Assembly (NCBI GenBank): GCA_013400155.1
Contig: VXBM01000565.1
Location: 323,463 to 387,462 of the forward strand
DNA from: Helopsaltes ochotensis
Lineage: Eukaryota; Chordata; Aves; Passeriformes; Locustellidae
DNA: 64,000 nt
Direction of reading: 5' to 3'
Shown: in pieces, positions 37,901-47,759 of the stretch
How the letters are laid out: each line of letters begins with the position of its first letter
How positions within the stretch are numbered: the stretch's first letter is position 1
The notes under the pieces: generated by a model
Databases searched by the model: none
Told to the model about the DNA's origin: nothing
What the model saw: the letters and a program-made list of their open reading frames with translations, nothing else
Made by a program: the position numbers and the translations under genes

Positions 37901-40900
37901 CTACTTGACAAAAATGTAAACCCCCCCCCCAGGTCAAGATACCACTGAAATACCACATATACTCACAATGCATATGATCAATACTCTAGCTATGAGGTAT
38001 AGATACTTGTCTAAAGTGCTGGGCACACTACACTTTACATTTTTAATAGCAAGCTATAGAATGTTTAGCTTCTAGTGTTGCCCAGGAATCACAATCAGAC
38101 ACCACTTGTAGTTAAAATAACTGTAATCCAAGAAAGCCAAGATTTTACTCCTTTTGAAAAATTGTGTGTTGTTACTAGCTACAGCATTTTAAATACATAG
38201 GTCATTCATGAAACAGGAACAGAAGATGATTTTACCATTATATATTTCAGATACTTGGATCACATCCACTTACCCATAATACTTAAATGATGTGGAAAAT
38301 TAAACCAGCCGAACAAATGCATGAAAACCTAACCTGCCAATCCATAAGGCGTAACTGTCTCTGCAGCAGAAGAACAATTATGCAACAAGTTTGTCTAGTA
38401 GAAAATGTTCACACCCATTTTTGGGCTCCTCTCCTAAAACAGAGGTATTCTTTCATGTAACTATAATATACAATTGATATTTCATTTCTCTGTGCTCTTG
38501 GAGGCTGATAACGTAGTTAAATAACCTTTTAAATCAGATTTGCTGCACTGCTGCTAGAAGCAATAACCTTCTCCTCCCTGTGACCACCCAAACATTCAAG
38601 CCACCATCAAAATGGAACAGAGAGCATTCAGTAGAAACTTGCTGTGGGGTGGCGCATGTATGAGAGACCATTTAGCCAGACCACTTTCTCAATCCAGTTA
38701 ATTTCCAGACTGTTCATATATTGTGTTTCCACAAAGATGGGAGTAGCACAGAGGAAGGAATGACCTGGTTCCAGCAGAAAGGTTTGATTCTTTTGGTAGC
38801 TGCATCAGCTGCTGAACTGGCCCACAAGTAGGAAATCATTCCTCACATTTGTGAGAATTCAGAACTATGAAGACATAAACACTATACCAGGTCTCCTGAA
38901 CTTAAGCATACCCTAGAGCTGTATCTAAAACACACTTGGAGGAAAGCATGTGCCTGGAAATTTCAATTACCTGTGAAACTGAGTTGACCCAAAACCTTAA
39001 ATACACACTCTATACAATTTAAATATGAAATGCTTTTGCTAATGCTTTTGAACTTGAATATGCCTACTTTTATTATATGGATGCATGTATCCTGATGGTA
39101 TTTGATTCAGGCTAACTAAATTTCTTCTTTTTAAACACAGAGTAGTTTCCATGTCCCTGAATATTTTGAGTAAAAAAATTACTAAACTTCTGTAGCAGGA
39201 GATTGACACAGTGATGTAGAATGATGAATATTGTTTTAAATGAAGTCAGTAATTTTTAGTTGCAACATCTTTTTTATGAGAACACTGAACAAGGTACATA
39301 TAGTTGTTGGTCAAAGAAGGCAGAAGACAAAGCTGCCAGTCACATGGACGGTCATTACCACACCTTCTCCTTTACTAATGCAGGCTATTCTGTTCTCCCA
39401 CCTACCAAAGACAGTGTAAATATTCAGCAAAATGTCAGTGCTGGCTCATTAGCTGTGCAAGTTTTTTGTATTTAGATTAATAAGACTGAGAATTTTTACC
39501 TTAGGTATGGTATTTGCTATTACCACACAATAAAAACCTAAATAAAAGAAGAAAATTATGATTTTTTAAAATTACAGAGTTGAATACCAAAGACCAACTT
39601 GCTGCATTATTTCTATACTGAGATCAGTAAGCAGACACAAATAAATAAAGTTCCCAGAAATAGTCCCTCACTATTTATGGATTATAAGGTTGTCTTTCCA
39701 AGACAACCACACTGTGTTTGGATACACCTATTTAATGTCTGGTTATTCTCATAAAGTAATATTTTTCAAGCAGCCTTACTAACACTTTGAAAATAGGTCA
39801 ACAACTTATTAATTTGTTAGGAGCAGTAAAAAAAAGCTTGCAATACCTCGGCAAAGGTGTACATTCACTGATGATGCCTTCTGTTCCCAGGGTTATGCCC
39901 TGAACAATGAAAGTGCTGCCCATTCCTTTCCAAAGAGCTCTTGGACCCTGTGTGTTGAAATATGCAACATAAAACTCAAAAATATTTTCAACCTATTAAT
40001 TAAAAAAATTTAGTAAATTCATACCACACAGGGCTACAGTTCTACCATTCAACTTCAGGTAACTACTCTTCTTAATTTATGAAGAAATTTCTGTTTTTCT
40101 GCAATTTCAAAGACTTGCCAATAATTTTGGAGGCATGTCTCCCACTGTTAATACTCTATATTATAAACTTAACACCATTTTCTACGGACAAAATGAACTC
40201 GAGGTGTCAAAAGTATATCCATAAGAAATTCAGAATTAAGAATTTCTTCCTGCCTTCTGATCTGAGTTTAAAGATTTCCATGCCCCTGCAGAATTGGACA
40301 TATATTCAGTACTATCTTTGGAAGGAGTCACTTCAACAATAACTTTATCCTCATAATGATTAATGATCTTTTAGAACCCTAATAAAAAAAATAGTTTCAG
40401 GGACCTTTTGTTTTCTAACATCCATAAATCTTTCTCCACTAAGCACTGTACTTCTGAAAAAAATAATGATTTAATTGATCTTCTTGACATATTTCTGTAA
40501 CCATAAAAATAATAAACCCTTATAATAGCCATGGTTTTCAATACCATCTCTGTAAACTTAAGATATTTCAATGTACATGCATACTGTACGAACTCTCAGT
40601 GCTCAGATACAGCCTGGCACCAAATACTAACCTGTGTTTTATTGATGCAGTACATGATATTGACAATAGTAAATGGTGTGAGATGATAATTCCGTGCATG
40701 ATAGTTAACCTGTTTAAAATATAAATAATGGCAGTCTTAGAAACACATTTGCAGATGCTACTGAAGGATAAAGCCTTTTCAAATACAAGAATTTTATCTC
40801 TGTAAAGATCAGCTAAAAATATGAGTAAGTTCTCACTGGAATTTAGGGAAATGGGAAGCCATTTTAAGTATTTGTATGTTGAAAGTTTAAACAATAAACC

Positions 40901-43900
40901 ATACATAAATCAGAACCTATGAAACAAAGCATCCTGCTTGTAAATGGGGATCTGAAAGACCCCAAAACACTTATTTGCAGTAATTTGCTTTCCATTGCCC
41001 AAACAAAAATGAGCAAGATTTTTCAAAATAAGCTAAATTGCAGATTAGAAAATGTGCATTCTACATGCAAAAACTTGTTAATGTACAAGAGTCGCCCTAA
41101 AAATTGCAAAGCTTCCTATACTACGTACTTTCATACAGAGTATGAAAATACAGAGATATGATGGTACATAGGAGTTTTGACTAGAATAGGTAATGTAAAA
41201 GACATACCTGACATTGACGACGTAGAACAATGCAAGGATGTGCCAACACATTTTCTGTAAATAGGCTTTAAAGGAAAATTGTATTTAATGCATGGGAAGC
41301 CACTAAAAAATCCTTAGAAAAGGCATGTTAATTTTCGCTAACAGCAATAGATCAGTATTTGGAAAAGCAATATATTTTCTAGTGAATTAACAAGGCATTT
41401 TTGATGGCTACCCAACAGGCTCCCAAGAAACAAGTTACATAAAATCTGATATACATTTACTACAACAAAGCTCCATATATATGTAGTATGCACGTGTTTT
41501 TATAAACAAAAAACACACAAAATTTCTTAATCTCACTTTCCTTAAATTATCAGAGTACAAAGCAACCACAATGATGAGAGGATTAGTTCCCAGTTTTATG
41601 CTAATTTCTGCATACTGTATTATTAATCAAGGCTCTCCTTAGGAGGGGCAAAGAAGTACTGGTAGTAATAGCTGACTACTTATTGACCAAAAACACTTCT
41701 GACCCAAACCAACTCTCCTACCACTGCCAAAAGTTATATTTCAATCAAAACTTCAGAAAAGTTCTCACTTCCAAAGCAGAATTCCTGGTTGCAGCCATTC
41801 AGAGAAAATATTCATTTCATCTCAAAGTGCCTGAGTGATCAGAGTACTTATCTGCAGGTTGCTCAAACCTGGGACATGGATTAGGAAAGTAGAACATCCA
41901 GGATTTTTACACCCACTTCAAGCTACAGGATCATCTGTGATAGGTTTCTGAACTCCTGACAAATAAGTACAAGTGACCCAGAAAAATACTGCAGTTTTGT
42001 AACTATTAGTAGTTAATAGTAGCTAATTAGTAAATGTAGCTAATTAGTAGTTTGCTACTAAGAAAAGAGGTAAAATTTCCCTGGACATCAGTATCCTAAA
42101 GTTCACCCCTTTCTCAAAAATACCATCAATAATCAAGGTCACCATAATAAAGAATAAAACTGCCATTCAGACCACTTGGTTAGATGAACATTATGGTCCC
42201 AGGATACTTTGGTAATATAGTTGAAGACATTTTCATTTTTATAGGAAACATCTGCATTGCCTAAAAATATTAATAAAAGTTGCAAATGTCAAAAAAGTTT
42301 TCTGGTGTTACTTTCAGATTACTTGGACAGAGTACACAGATCCTGGGCATTCCATATTGAAAACTGTTTCTTACATTCATATAACTATTTTTTGAGCAAC
42401 AGTTAGAGAAAACAAAAACCTAAATGGGGGTAGTAGGTTTCTAAACCATTTCAACTACTTACGGCTACTGGAATAAAAACACAGTATAAAAGCGTATGTA
42501 GAAACGGCTTATAAGACAAATAAGAGTTTTACTATTTCTTTGTCACCGAACACAACTCTTACCTTGCAAGGCCAATACCAAAACCAGCAAATCTGTTCAA
42601 CTGCTCTGAAAAAGAAGACAAAAAAACCAAAACAAAACAGGTCATACAGCAGCAATATTCCCAAAATAGGAGAAAATACCAATGCACTGAATCTGAAAAA
42701 CTAATTTTATCCTGTACTTGCATCAGAAAATTACAAGCACTAAATCACAATATTTATGTCAGCTCAGCAACACAGGATATAAAAAAAATTATTCCCCTGG
42801 GAATATTTGCACTTTGGACTGCATTCGAGTTCGTACAAATACTTATATAAAATTATGCCTTTCTTACAGAGAAAAAAAAAAAAAGAGAGAAAGCGAACAG
42901 CAAAACAGCGAGTATTTTAAATCTAAAAAAACTAACTCAAACCAACTTCTGAATGAGTTTACAGTAATTCTGAAACATAAATATAGGTAACTGAGGTGAA
43001 AATGTTGCCAAAACAATAAAAAGTTAAAATTTTGGGAGAAGTTACACAAAAAGCCATAGATGGGAGTAAAAACCATCAACATAAAGCAAATTTTCAAGCC
43101 AGTTTATCTCCAGTCCTTTGCAAAAATCTAGTAACTGGAGAATTACAAATGATGAACTCAACTGTCTGTTGTTCGCTACCAGACAGACATTTGCACACTG
43201 GGAATTACCAGAAGGTATTTTAAGACAAGCATCAGAACAGTAAAGGTATTTTTAAGTTAATGCTCAGCACTACAACCTTCAGAGTGAAAGCAGTCTGAAG
43301 GGATGGATAAAGTCAGTAACTTCAGTGGGGCTCCACACAAATGTGGCAGCCCTCCCAAAACTGGTAAGATACCATTTGCAACTGCTGGATTCAGTGATTA
43401 CAGCAACTCCTTATCAGTCTTCCAAAGTGCAGAATGAACACACCCTTCATATGTAGATAGGGCGGGAAAAATGCAGTGTCTAACTATGCAAGGACACTTA
43501 AACAGTGCTTCAACTAGTGCATGCATGGATGGAGCCCACATAAAGGCTATACTCTTTATAAGACTGGAAGAAAAACACTGCACAGGTCAGAAAAGAAAGA
43601 CTTGTTCAGTAATATAATTCGATTTCAGGCAGATTAGTATTTTATAAATCTTTTGACATTCAAGTGTCTATAAACTGTTCGTTTTAATTAAAGAAGACAA
43701 AATGCAGTACCCTAGCAACAGCAAGTTTCCCTTAATTCATCTCAATTTCATGAAGACCTAAAATGACTTTACTTATGTGGGATTTTACTCAGTTTCCCAA
43801 CAATTACTGAAAAAGCCTTGACCTCAGTTGCTTCCTTAAATCCTACCAGTCCCACAGTTCCCTCGCTATCACGCGTGGAGGGGGGAGGTTTACGTCAGTA

Positions 43901-44634
43901 GCTCATGTTTTAAACCCGAGAGAAGTCACGCAGTCTGAAACACCAACACAATAACGCAGCACTGTAAACCTTAAAGCACTTCCTGCTCTTAAAGGCTGCG
44001 GAGTGTTTCTGAACGGTACTATTTACATGGGCAATGAGGAGCAAGCTGATCGCACGCTGCTTAAAAAGAAGCTGCGGGACGCCTTCTGGCACTCTCAAAT
44101 GACATTTGCATGGAGCCACACAGCGCTGGAGCGCAACAGGCAGCGACGGAGCACTCCGCGCTCTTCTAAAGGACTTGCTTCCCTGGCGCTTCAACACCGC
44201 CAGTAAAAAGGAGGTCCGGGCGGCGCTCGGCATGGCAGCGGCACAGCCCAGGGCCGCCCGCCCGCCCTTGCCCGGGGGGTCATTGGTCGCGGGAGGTGGG
44301 AGCCGGGGGTCAGCGAGGGACCGGGGAGCGGGGAGAGGCGGCGGCCGCGCCCAGGCCAGCCCAGGCCGAGCCCTCCCTTACCGGCGCCGGGGCCGCCCGC
44401 CCCGAGGTTGGCCTCCTCGTTGGGGCCGGCGCCGCCCAGAGGGGTCCCGGCCCCATACGGCGGCGTCTTCTCGCCCCAGTGCAGATTGCGGCTGCCGGGG
44501 ATGTCGGGAGGGCTGGTCACCCAGGGGCCCAGCTCCGAGCCGCTGCTGAAGGGCCTGGAGCCGGGGCCCAGCTCGTCGCGGCCGACCCCGCGATAGCCGA
44601 GGCCATCGAAGCCGTCGGGGCGCCGCGGGTGCAT
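34330..44634 (-). CDS. SLC25A46: SLC25A46, mitochondrial outer-membrane carrier-family protein (8 coding exons)
   Basis: Complete gene on the minus strand. Seen: eight exons with GT..AG introns join in frame (253, 43, 58, 78, 101, 57, 58 and 579 nt) into 408 codons plus stop; the human protein is about 418 residues. The N terminus (MHPRRPDGFDGLGYRG) and C terminus (KIIYSTLLQN) match the vertebrate protein closely. Known of the family: it is a divergent SLC25 member in the mitochondrial outer membrane, related to yeast Ugo1. It is linked to mitofusins, OPA1 and MICOS, to mitochondrial fission/fusion balance and to lipid transfer; human mutations cause optic atrophy with neuropathy. Residues 1-84 form a Gly/Pro-rich cytosolic N-terminal region, and the carrier-like membrane region follows. 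The carrier signature is degenerate (PLETVLHRL in exon 8), as in orthologues, so solute transport is not implied. No frameshift or premature stop was seen. Confidence 0.97.
34909..36785 (-). other. SLC25A46 intron 7
   Basis: 1.9-kb intron bounded by GTAACC and TTGCTTGTAG. It holds a 101-codon same-strand open frame (36191-35886) with two hydrophobic stretches; see findings. No mobile element recognised. Confidence 0.85.
36786..36843 (-). CDS. SLC25A46: SLC25A46 coding exon 7
   Basis: A 58-nt exon encoding LTHVVAMPFYSASLIETVQ after one base that completes a split Gly codon. The acceptor is TTTCTACAG and the donor GTAACC. PFYSASLIETVQ is a conserved signature stretch of the family. Confidence 0.94.
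37238..37294 (-). CDS. SLC25A46: SLC25A46 coding exon 6
   Basis: A 57-nt exon encoding ELSHKWNLKQIGGHLLLK with split codons at both ends. The acceptor is TCTTTTCAG and the donor GTAAGTA. The exon is AT-richer and somewhat less conserved than its neighbours. Confidence 0.93.
37295..39846 (-). other. SLC25A46 intron 5
   Basis: 2.55-kb intron, AT-rich, with a C10 homopolymer at 37921-37930. No gene or clear repeat inside. Confidence 0.85.
39847..39947 (-). CDS. SLC25A46: SLC25A46 coding exon 5
   Basis: A 101-nt exon encoding GPRALWKGMGSTFIVQG and on to ISECTPLP, with a trailing AG that completes an Arg with exon 6. The GxxxLWKGMG motif is the conserved matrix-loop-type motif of carrier repeats. 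The donor is GTATTG. Confidence 0.94.
40632..40709 (-). CDS. SLC25A46: SLC25A46 coding exon 4
   Basis: A 78-nt, 26-codon phase-0 exon reading VNYHARNYHLTPFTIVNI and on to NKTQ. It lies between acceptor TTTTAAACAG and donor GTTAGT. It corresponds to the loop following the first membrane helix in the vertebrate protein. Confidence 0.94.
41208..41265 (-). CDS. SLC25A46: SLC25A46 coding exon 3
   Basis: A 58-nt exon encoding SLFTENVLAHPCIVLRRQCQ. The acceptor is CCTTTAAAG and the donor GTATGTC. AHPCIVLRRQ occupies the place of the first carrier signature (normally Px[DE]xx[KR]) and is degenerate, as in other SLC25A46 proteins. The exon ends in phase 0. Confidence 0.94.
42563..42605 (-). CDS. SLC25A46: SLC25A46 coding exon 2
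   Basis: A 43-nt microexon between acceptor TTTTTCAG and donor GTAAGAG. It encodes EQLNRFAGFGIGLA, with the first codon shared with exon 1 and a trailing AG shared with exon 3. It opens the first membrane-associated segment of the carrier-like domain. Confidence 0.94.
42606..44381 (-). other. SLC25A46 intron 1
   Basis: 1.78-kb first intron, AT-rich at its 3' side and becoming CpG-rich from about 44.1 kb. No gene recognised. Confidence 0.85.
44382..44634 (-). CDS. SLC25A46: SLC25A46 coding exon 1
   Basis: Starts at the ATG on 44634-44632 and encodes residues 1-84 plus one base of codon 85. The donor is GTAAGG at 44381-44376. The exon is strongly GC-rich because it sits in the promoter CpG island. 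The stretch SPPDIPGSRNLHWGEK is highly conserved in vertebrate SLC25A46. The open frame continues upstream of the ATG and through the N gap, but the conserved MHPRRPDGF start fixes the initiation codon. Confidence 0.96.
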
Positions 44635-44799
44635 GGCGGGGGTGGCTGAGGGAAGCTGGCCGAGGGAAGCGGGAGGGAAGAGGGAGAGGAGCGGGACGGG
44701 ACGGGCCGCGCTCGAGCCGCTCTGGCGGCCGCGGACCGGAACTCGCCGCCCGCCCTGGCGCTTCCGGCCGCGGTGAGGCCGCGCGCATGACCGCCGATG

Positions 44800-44914
44800 N
44801 NNNNNNNNNNNNNNNNNNNNNNNNNNNNNNNNNNNNNNNNNNNNNNNNNNNNNNNNNNNNNNNNNNNNNNNNNNNNNNNNNNNNNNNNNNNNNNNNNNNN
44901 NNNNNNNNNNNNNN
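44800..44914. other. Assembly gap (115 N) in the promoter
   Basis: Undetermined bases inside the most GC-rich part of the SLC25A46 CpG island. GC-driven sequencing dropout is the likely cause. The 5' UTR or transcription start probably lies here. Confidence 0.99.
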
Positions 44915-45154
44915 GCCCGGCCCGGGGCGGGGCGTCCGGCTAGAGGGTGGCGGGCGAGGGCGCCCCCTGGCGGGGGCCGAGGAGGCTCCGCCCGCCCGGG
45001 CGTGTGTGGAGGGTCTGTGTGCCAGCCCCGCTCCCGGCTTTTCCCGGCCCTCGTGAGGAGCCCGGGAGAAAGGAGACGTGGCCGGAGAAGGGGGCCTATG
45101 CGGACGTAAGACAGCACTTTCTGGGGAAAAACATTTTTCTTATCGACCCTGGAG
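44915..45154 (+). ncRNA. Candidate divergent first exon (non-coding) opposite SLC25A46
   Basis: Plus-strand DNA leaving the CpG island ends in a near-perfect splice donor, CTGGAG|GTAAGA, with the exon edge at 45154. The only ATG close to it (around 45097) is followed at once by a stop, so this would be a 5' UTR or non-coding exon. In human the gene head-to-head with SLC25A46 is TMEM232, so this could be its avian first exon. No downstream TMEM232 coding exon was recognised here. The start is hidden by the gap. Confidence 0.35.
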
Positions 45155-45329
45155 GTAAGAACAACACAGCACCTGGCAAGCGCAGGGATGAGGCCAAGAA
45201 GGGGAGGCATGGAGTACGGAGGGGAATACAGACCACCCAAGAGCCCCAGAGCCCTCCCACCCATTTTCATAAATGGTGTGAAAGAACAGACTGCCCATGA
45301 CAACCGGTTGCACAGAAAGTGAGGGTCTC

Positions 45330-45690
45330 TTCAGGACAGTGAAATCAGTCCACAGAAAGTATCCCCCAAGCCCAGGCGGTGCCCGTAGGATATCCCATTG
45401 GTTGGATGGATACAGCTGTATCCATTCTGTCACCAAGACTGACATCTCTTCAGCTGGATCAATGCTGAAACCCGGAATGGTGATCTTTTTCTCTCATCCT
45501 CTCTTCTCTTTATTTGACCTCTTCCTTTCTGTCTTCCCTTTCACACTACCTCTTTATCTAAAACTCATTGCCATGTGGTTATAGAGAAGGTCAGGGACTA
45601 AAATACCAATTTTCATGCCAAATGTGTAATTAACTAATAAAACTTTTTGATTGTTTGCAGACCCTCTGACTTTTGTTGGTCCTTTCAACC
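45330..45690 (+). mobile_element. Possible LTR-type retroelement fragment
   Basis: An AATAAA (45636-45641) followed by TTGATTGTTTGCAGACCCTC, with a pyrimidine-rich segment upstream (45480-45560), looks like the R/U5 part of an LTR. I cannot set its ends. It could instead be part of a divergent transcript from the CpG island. Confidence 0.3.
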
Positions 45691-45767
45691 ATGAGCATTT
45701 ATGAATCTTCCTTCCCCTTAGGAGTGGGAGGTCACACCCTGTGGGTTTAATGATCCCTTAGCTCAGA

Positions 45768-46090
45768 ATCCCAGAATCATTTAGGTTGAAAAGACCTCCA
45801 AGATCATCAAGTTCAAATTATGACCCTCTCAACAAGACCTGACATGTCCTGTTTTTCCTTAAACACTTCCAGGGATGGTGATTCCGCCACCTCCCTGGGC
45901 AGCCTGTTTCTGGTCACTCTTTCTGTGAAAAAAAAAAAATCCTAATGTCCAGTCAAAGCCTCTCCATGCATCATTTAAGGCCATTTCCTCTTGCCATGTA
46001 GTTTGTTGCATGTGAGAAGAGGCTGACCCCCTCCTCACTACAATCTCCTCCCGGGCAGCTTGTCTTCTCCTAAGAAGCCCAACAAGGTCT
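45768..46090 (-). mobile_element. CR1 LINE 3' fragment, antisense
   Basis: CAGAATCATTTAGGTTGAAAAGACCTCCAAG is the reverse complement of the CR1 3' end. The following 300 bp match the 3' UTR core (CACCTCCCTGGGCAGCCTGTT; CTCCTCACTACAATCTCCT). Confidence 0.9.
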
Positions 46091-46194
46091 CCCACAACCA
46101 GGTCTTAGTCTGACACACAGGCGTTCTCATTTTGTGCACTAGGTTAAGCCAGCATTAGTGCTTTCAAGTCTAAGTATAGCACAGAGGGAAGGAG

Positions 46195-46335
46195 TCATCC
46201 ATAGTTTTGTGAGAGGGAATCTCATTAATGCATATAAATATCTCAAAAGGCAGGTGCCAAAGGATGGTGCTGGCCTCTTTTCAGCGGTGCTCAGTGAGAG
46301 GACAAGGAGCAATGGGCACAAATTCAGCACATAAA
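46195..46335 (+). mobile_element. CR1 LINE fragment, sense
   Basis: GAATCTCATTAATGCATATAAATATCTC, then GCCTCTTTTCAGCGGTGCTCAGTGAGAGGACAAGG, matches the CR1 3' UTR in sense orientation. It is flanked by antisense CR1 pieces on both sides. Confidence 0.85.
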
Positions 46336-46404
46336 GTTACAACATAGCTGTACTGTGATTTGTTATACTGTTTTAGTCTTCCTAAAGTTGTGGAAATCAT
46401 AAAA

Positions 46405-46745
46405 TCAGAATAATCAGGGTTGACAGAAGTCTTTAAAGGTCATCTAGACCAACTGTCCTGCAATAAGGAGGGACATCTTCAATTTCCAGCAGGTATTTAG
46501 GGCCCTATACAAACTGGCCATGAATGTTCCCAGGAATGTGGCTACAGCCTCTCTAGGCAACTTTTTCCGGTGTTTTACCAGTCTTATAATACTCTCAGTC
46601 CTTCAGCTATGTCAACAGCACTACTCAGTTTGATGTCATCTGCAAATTTGCTGAGGGTACAGTCAATCCCACAATGTCCATGTTATTGATAAAGCTACTG
46701 AGTAGTACTGATAAGAAATTAAATATCAGTATTAAACAGAATTTC
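46405..46745 (-). mobile_element. CR1 LINE fragment, antisense
   Basis: AAAGGTCATCTAGACCAACTGTCCTGCAAT is antisense CR1 3' sequence. At 46610-46690, TTTGATGTCATCTGCAAATTTGCTGAGG is antisense to another CR1 portion. Internal deletions are evident. Confidence 0.85.
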
Positions 46746-46749
46746 AGGT

Positions 46750-47535
46750 GTGGGGTCAGTGCCTCCTACACAGTGTCCCCAGACCATTCCCTGGTGTTTG
46801 ACTGTGCTGCCATAGCACAGAATCTATTTTCACATGATACAGCAGAAGTTCAGGCTGCTTTCTTTTCTTTGAAAGAAAACACAAAGAAAACAATTCAGAG
46901 GATTACTTTTACAGTAAGAACAAATTGGCAAAAGCCTAAGTGCACTGAGCAGCAATTACAGTAGGACACAACGCTTCTGTGCTAATGATCCCTTAAATTT
47001 AATTCCCATGTGACTTTATATAGAGCCAGGCATGCAGTTTCTGTGCTTGGTCTTGGAAGCATGACCAGTCTCCAGGAGAGAAAACAGAATGAAGTTTGTC
47101 AATAAGAGAAACCAGTAAACCACAGTTCCTCAGAAAAAAAAAAAAAAAAAAGGAGAAAGAGTGTTGTTCCAAAGCAACCACAATGTTTTCCACATTGGAA
47201 AATTACATTACTGTTGGAATAGCCAGATCTGCTGCTTTTTCTAAGACAATATTCACTAAGTGTATGTGTCAGAGGGAGAACTGTTCAGGGTGAGGAAACT
47301 GTATTAAAATTAAAATCTACATTCTCTTGGAAAACGAGGCTAGTAGCTAGTTAACCAGTTAGCAAAGGAGTAGACTGCAAAGCTGCTGACTCAGATTTGA
47401 TTTACACCATGTCTTTGAGACCTGCACAGTGGGGGACTGCCTTTTTGTCCATGTAATGGAATAGGTCAGCTGTACTCCACAGCAGCCTGGGGCTTCCAGC
47501 AGCACAGCTTGAAAGACAATTGAATTGGCTCTGTA
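46750..47535. other. Intergenic, nothing recognised
   Basis: No gene seen. An A-run lies at 47133-47151 with purine-rich sequence after it. Confidence 0.45.
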
Positions 47536-47539
47536 TATT

Positions 47540-47755
47540 GGGCTAGTGTGACACTGGCAAAGACATCAAGACATCAAGAAGACTGTGGGAAGACATAAAG
47601 AGCTGCCCCTCTGTCAGGCACAGCCAACTGCCAGCCAGACCTGCCATGACCAAATGTGATTTTGGTAGCAGGAGAGGGTAAGAGAAAGGTGTTTTTTCCA
47701 GTATCTTACTCTATTTTAAACTGGCAATAAATTAATCTTCTCCAAGAGGGGGTCA
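47540..47755 (+). mobile_element. Truncated copy of the 12-14 kb LTR family
   Basis: CCCTCTGTCAGGCACAGCCAACTGCCAGCC, followed by TTACTCTATTTTAAACTGGCAATAAATTAATC, parallels copies A and B (GTAATAAATTTGATTAATTTCC in copy B). It is heavily deleted between these landmarks. Confidence 0.45.
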
Positions 47756-47759
47756 GGTT

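Larger units (their letters stand above)
39948..42562 (-). other. SLC25A46 introns 4, 3 and 2
   Basis: Introns of about 0.68, 0.50 and 1.30 kb separated by exons 4 and 3. The third contains a short TAGTAGCTAATTAGTA-type tandem at 42005-42062. Nothing else recognised. Confidence 0.8.
44100..45070. promoter_or_regulatory. CpG-island promoter of SLC25A46, probably bidirectional
   Basis: A sharp rise in G+C and CpG over exon 1 and on both sides of the N gap. Possible factor sites are an ETS/GABP-type motif (CTTCCGG on the plus strand at 44761-44767), a second CCGGAA at 44736-44741 and a GC box (GGGGCGGGGC) at 44924-44933. No TATA box is visible, as usual for a housekeeping promoter. The core between 44800 and 44914 is unsequenced. 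Confidence 0.8.

Noticed and set aside
44191..45303. 370-codon minus-strand frame
   Set aside because: It is only an extension of SLC25A46 exon 1 through its donor site on one side and through 5' UTR and N gap on the other. Only 44382-44634 is coding.
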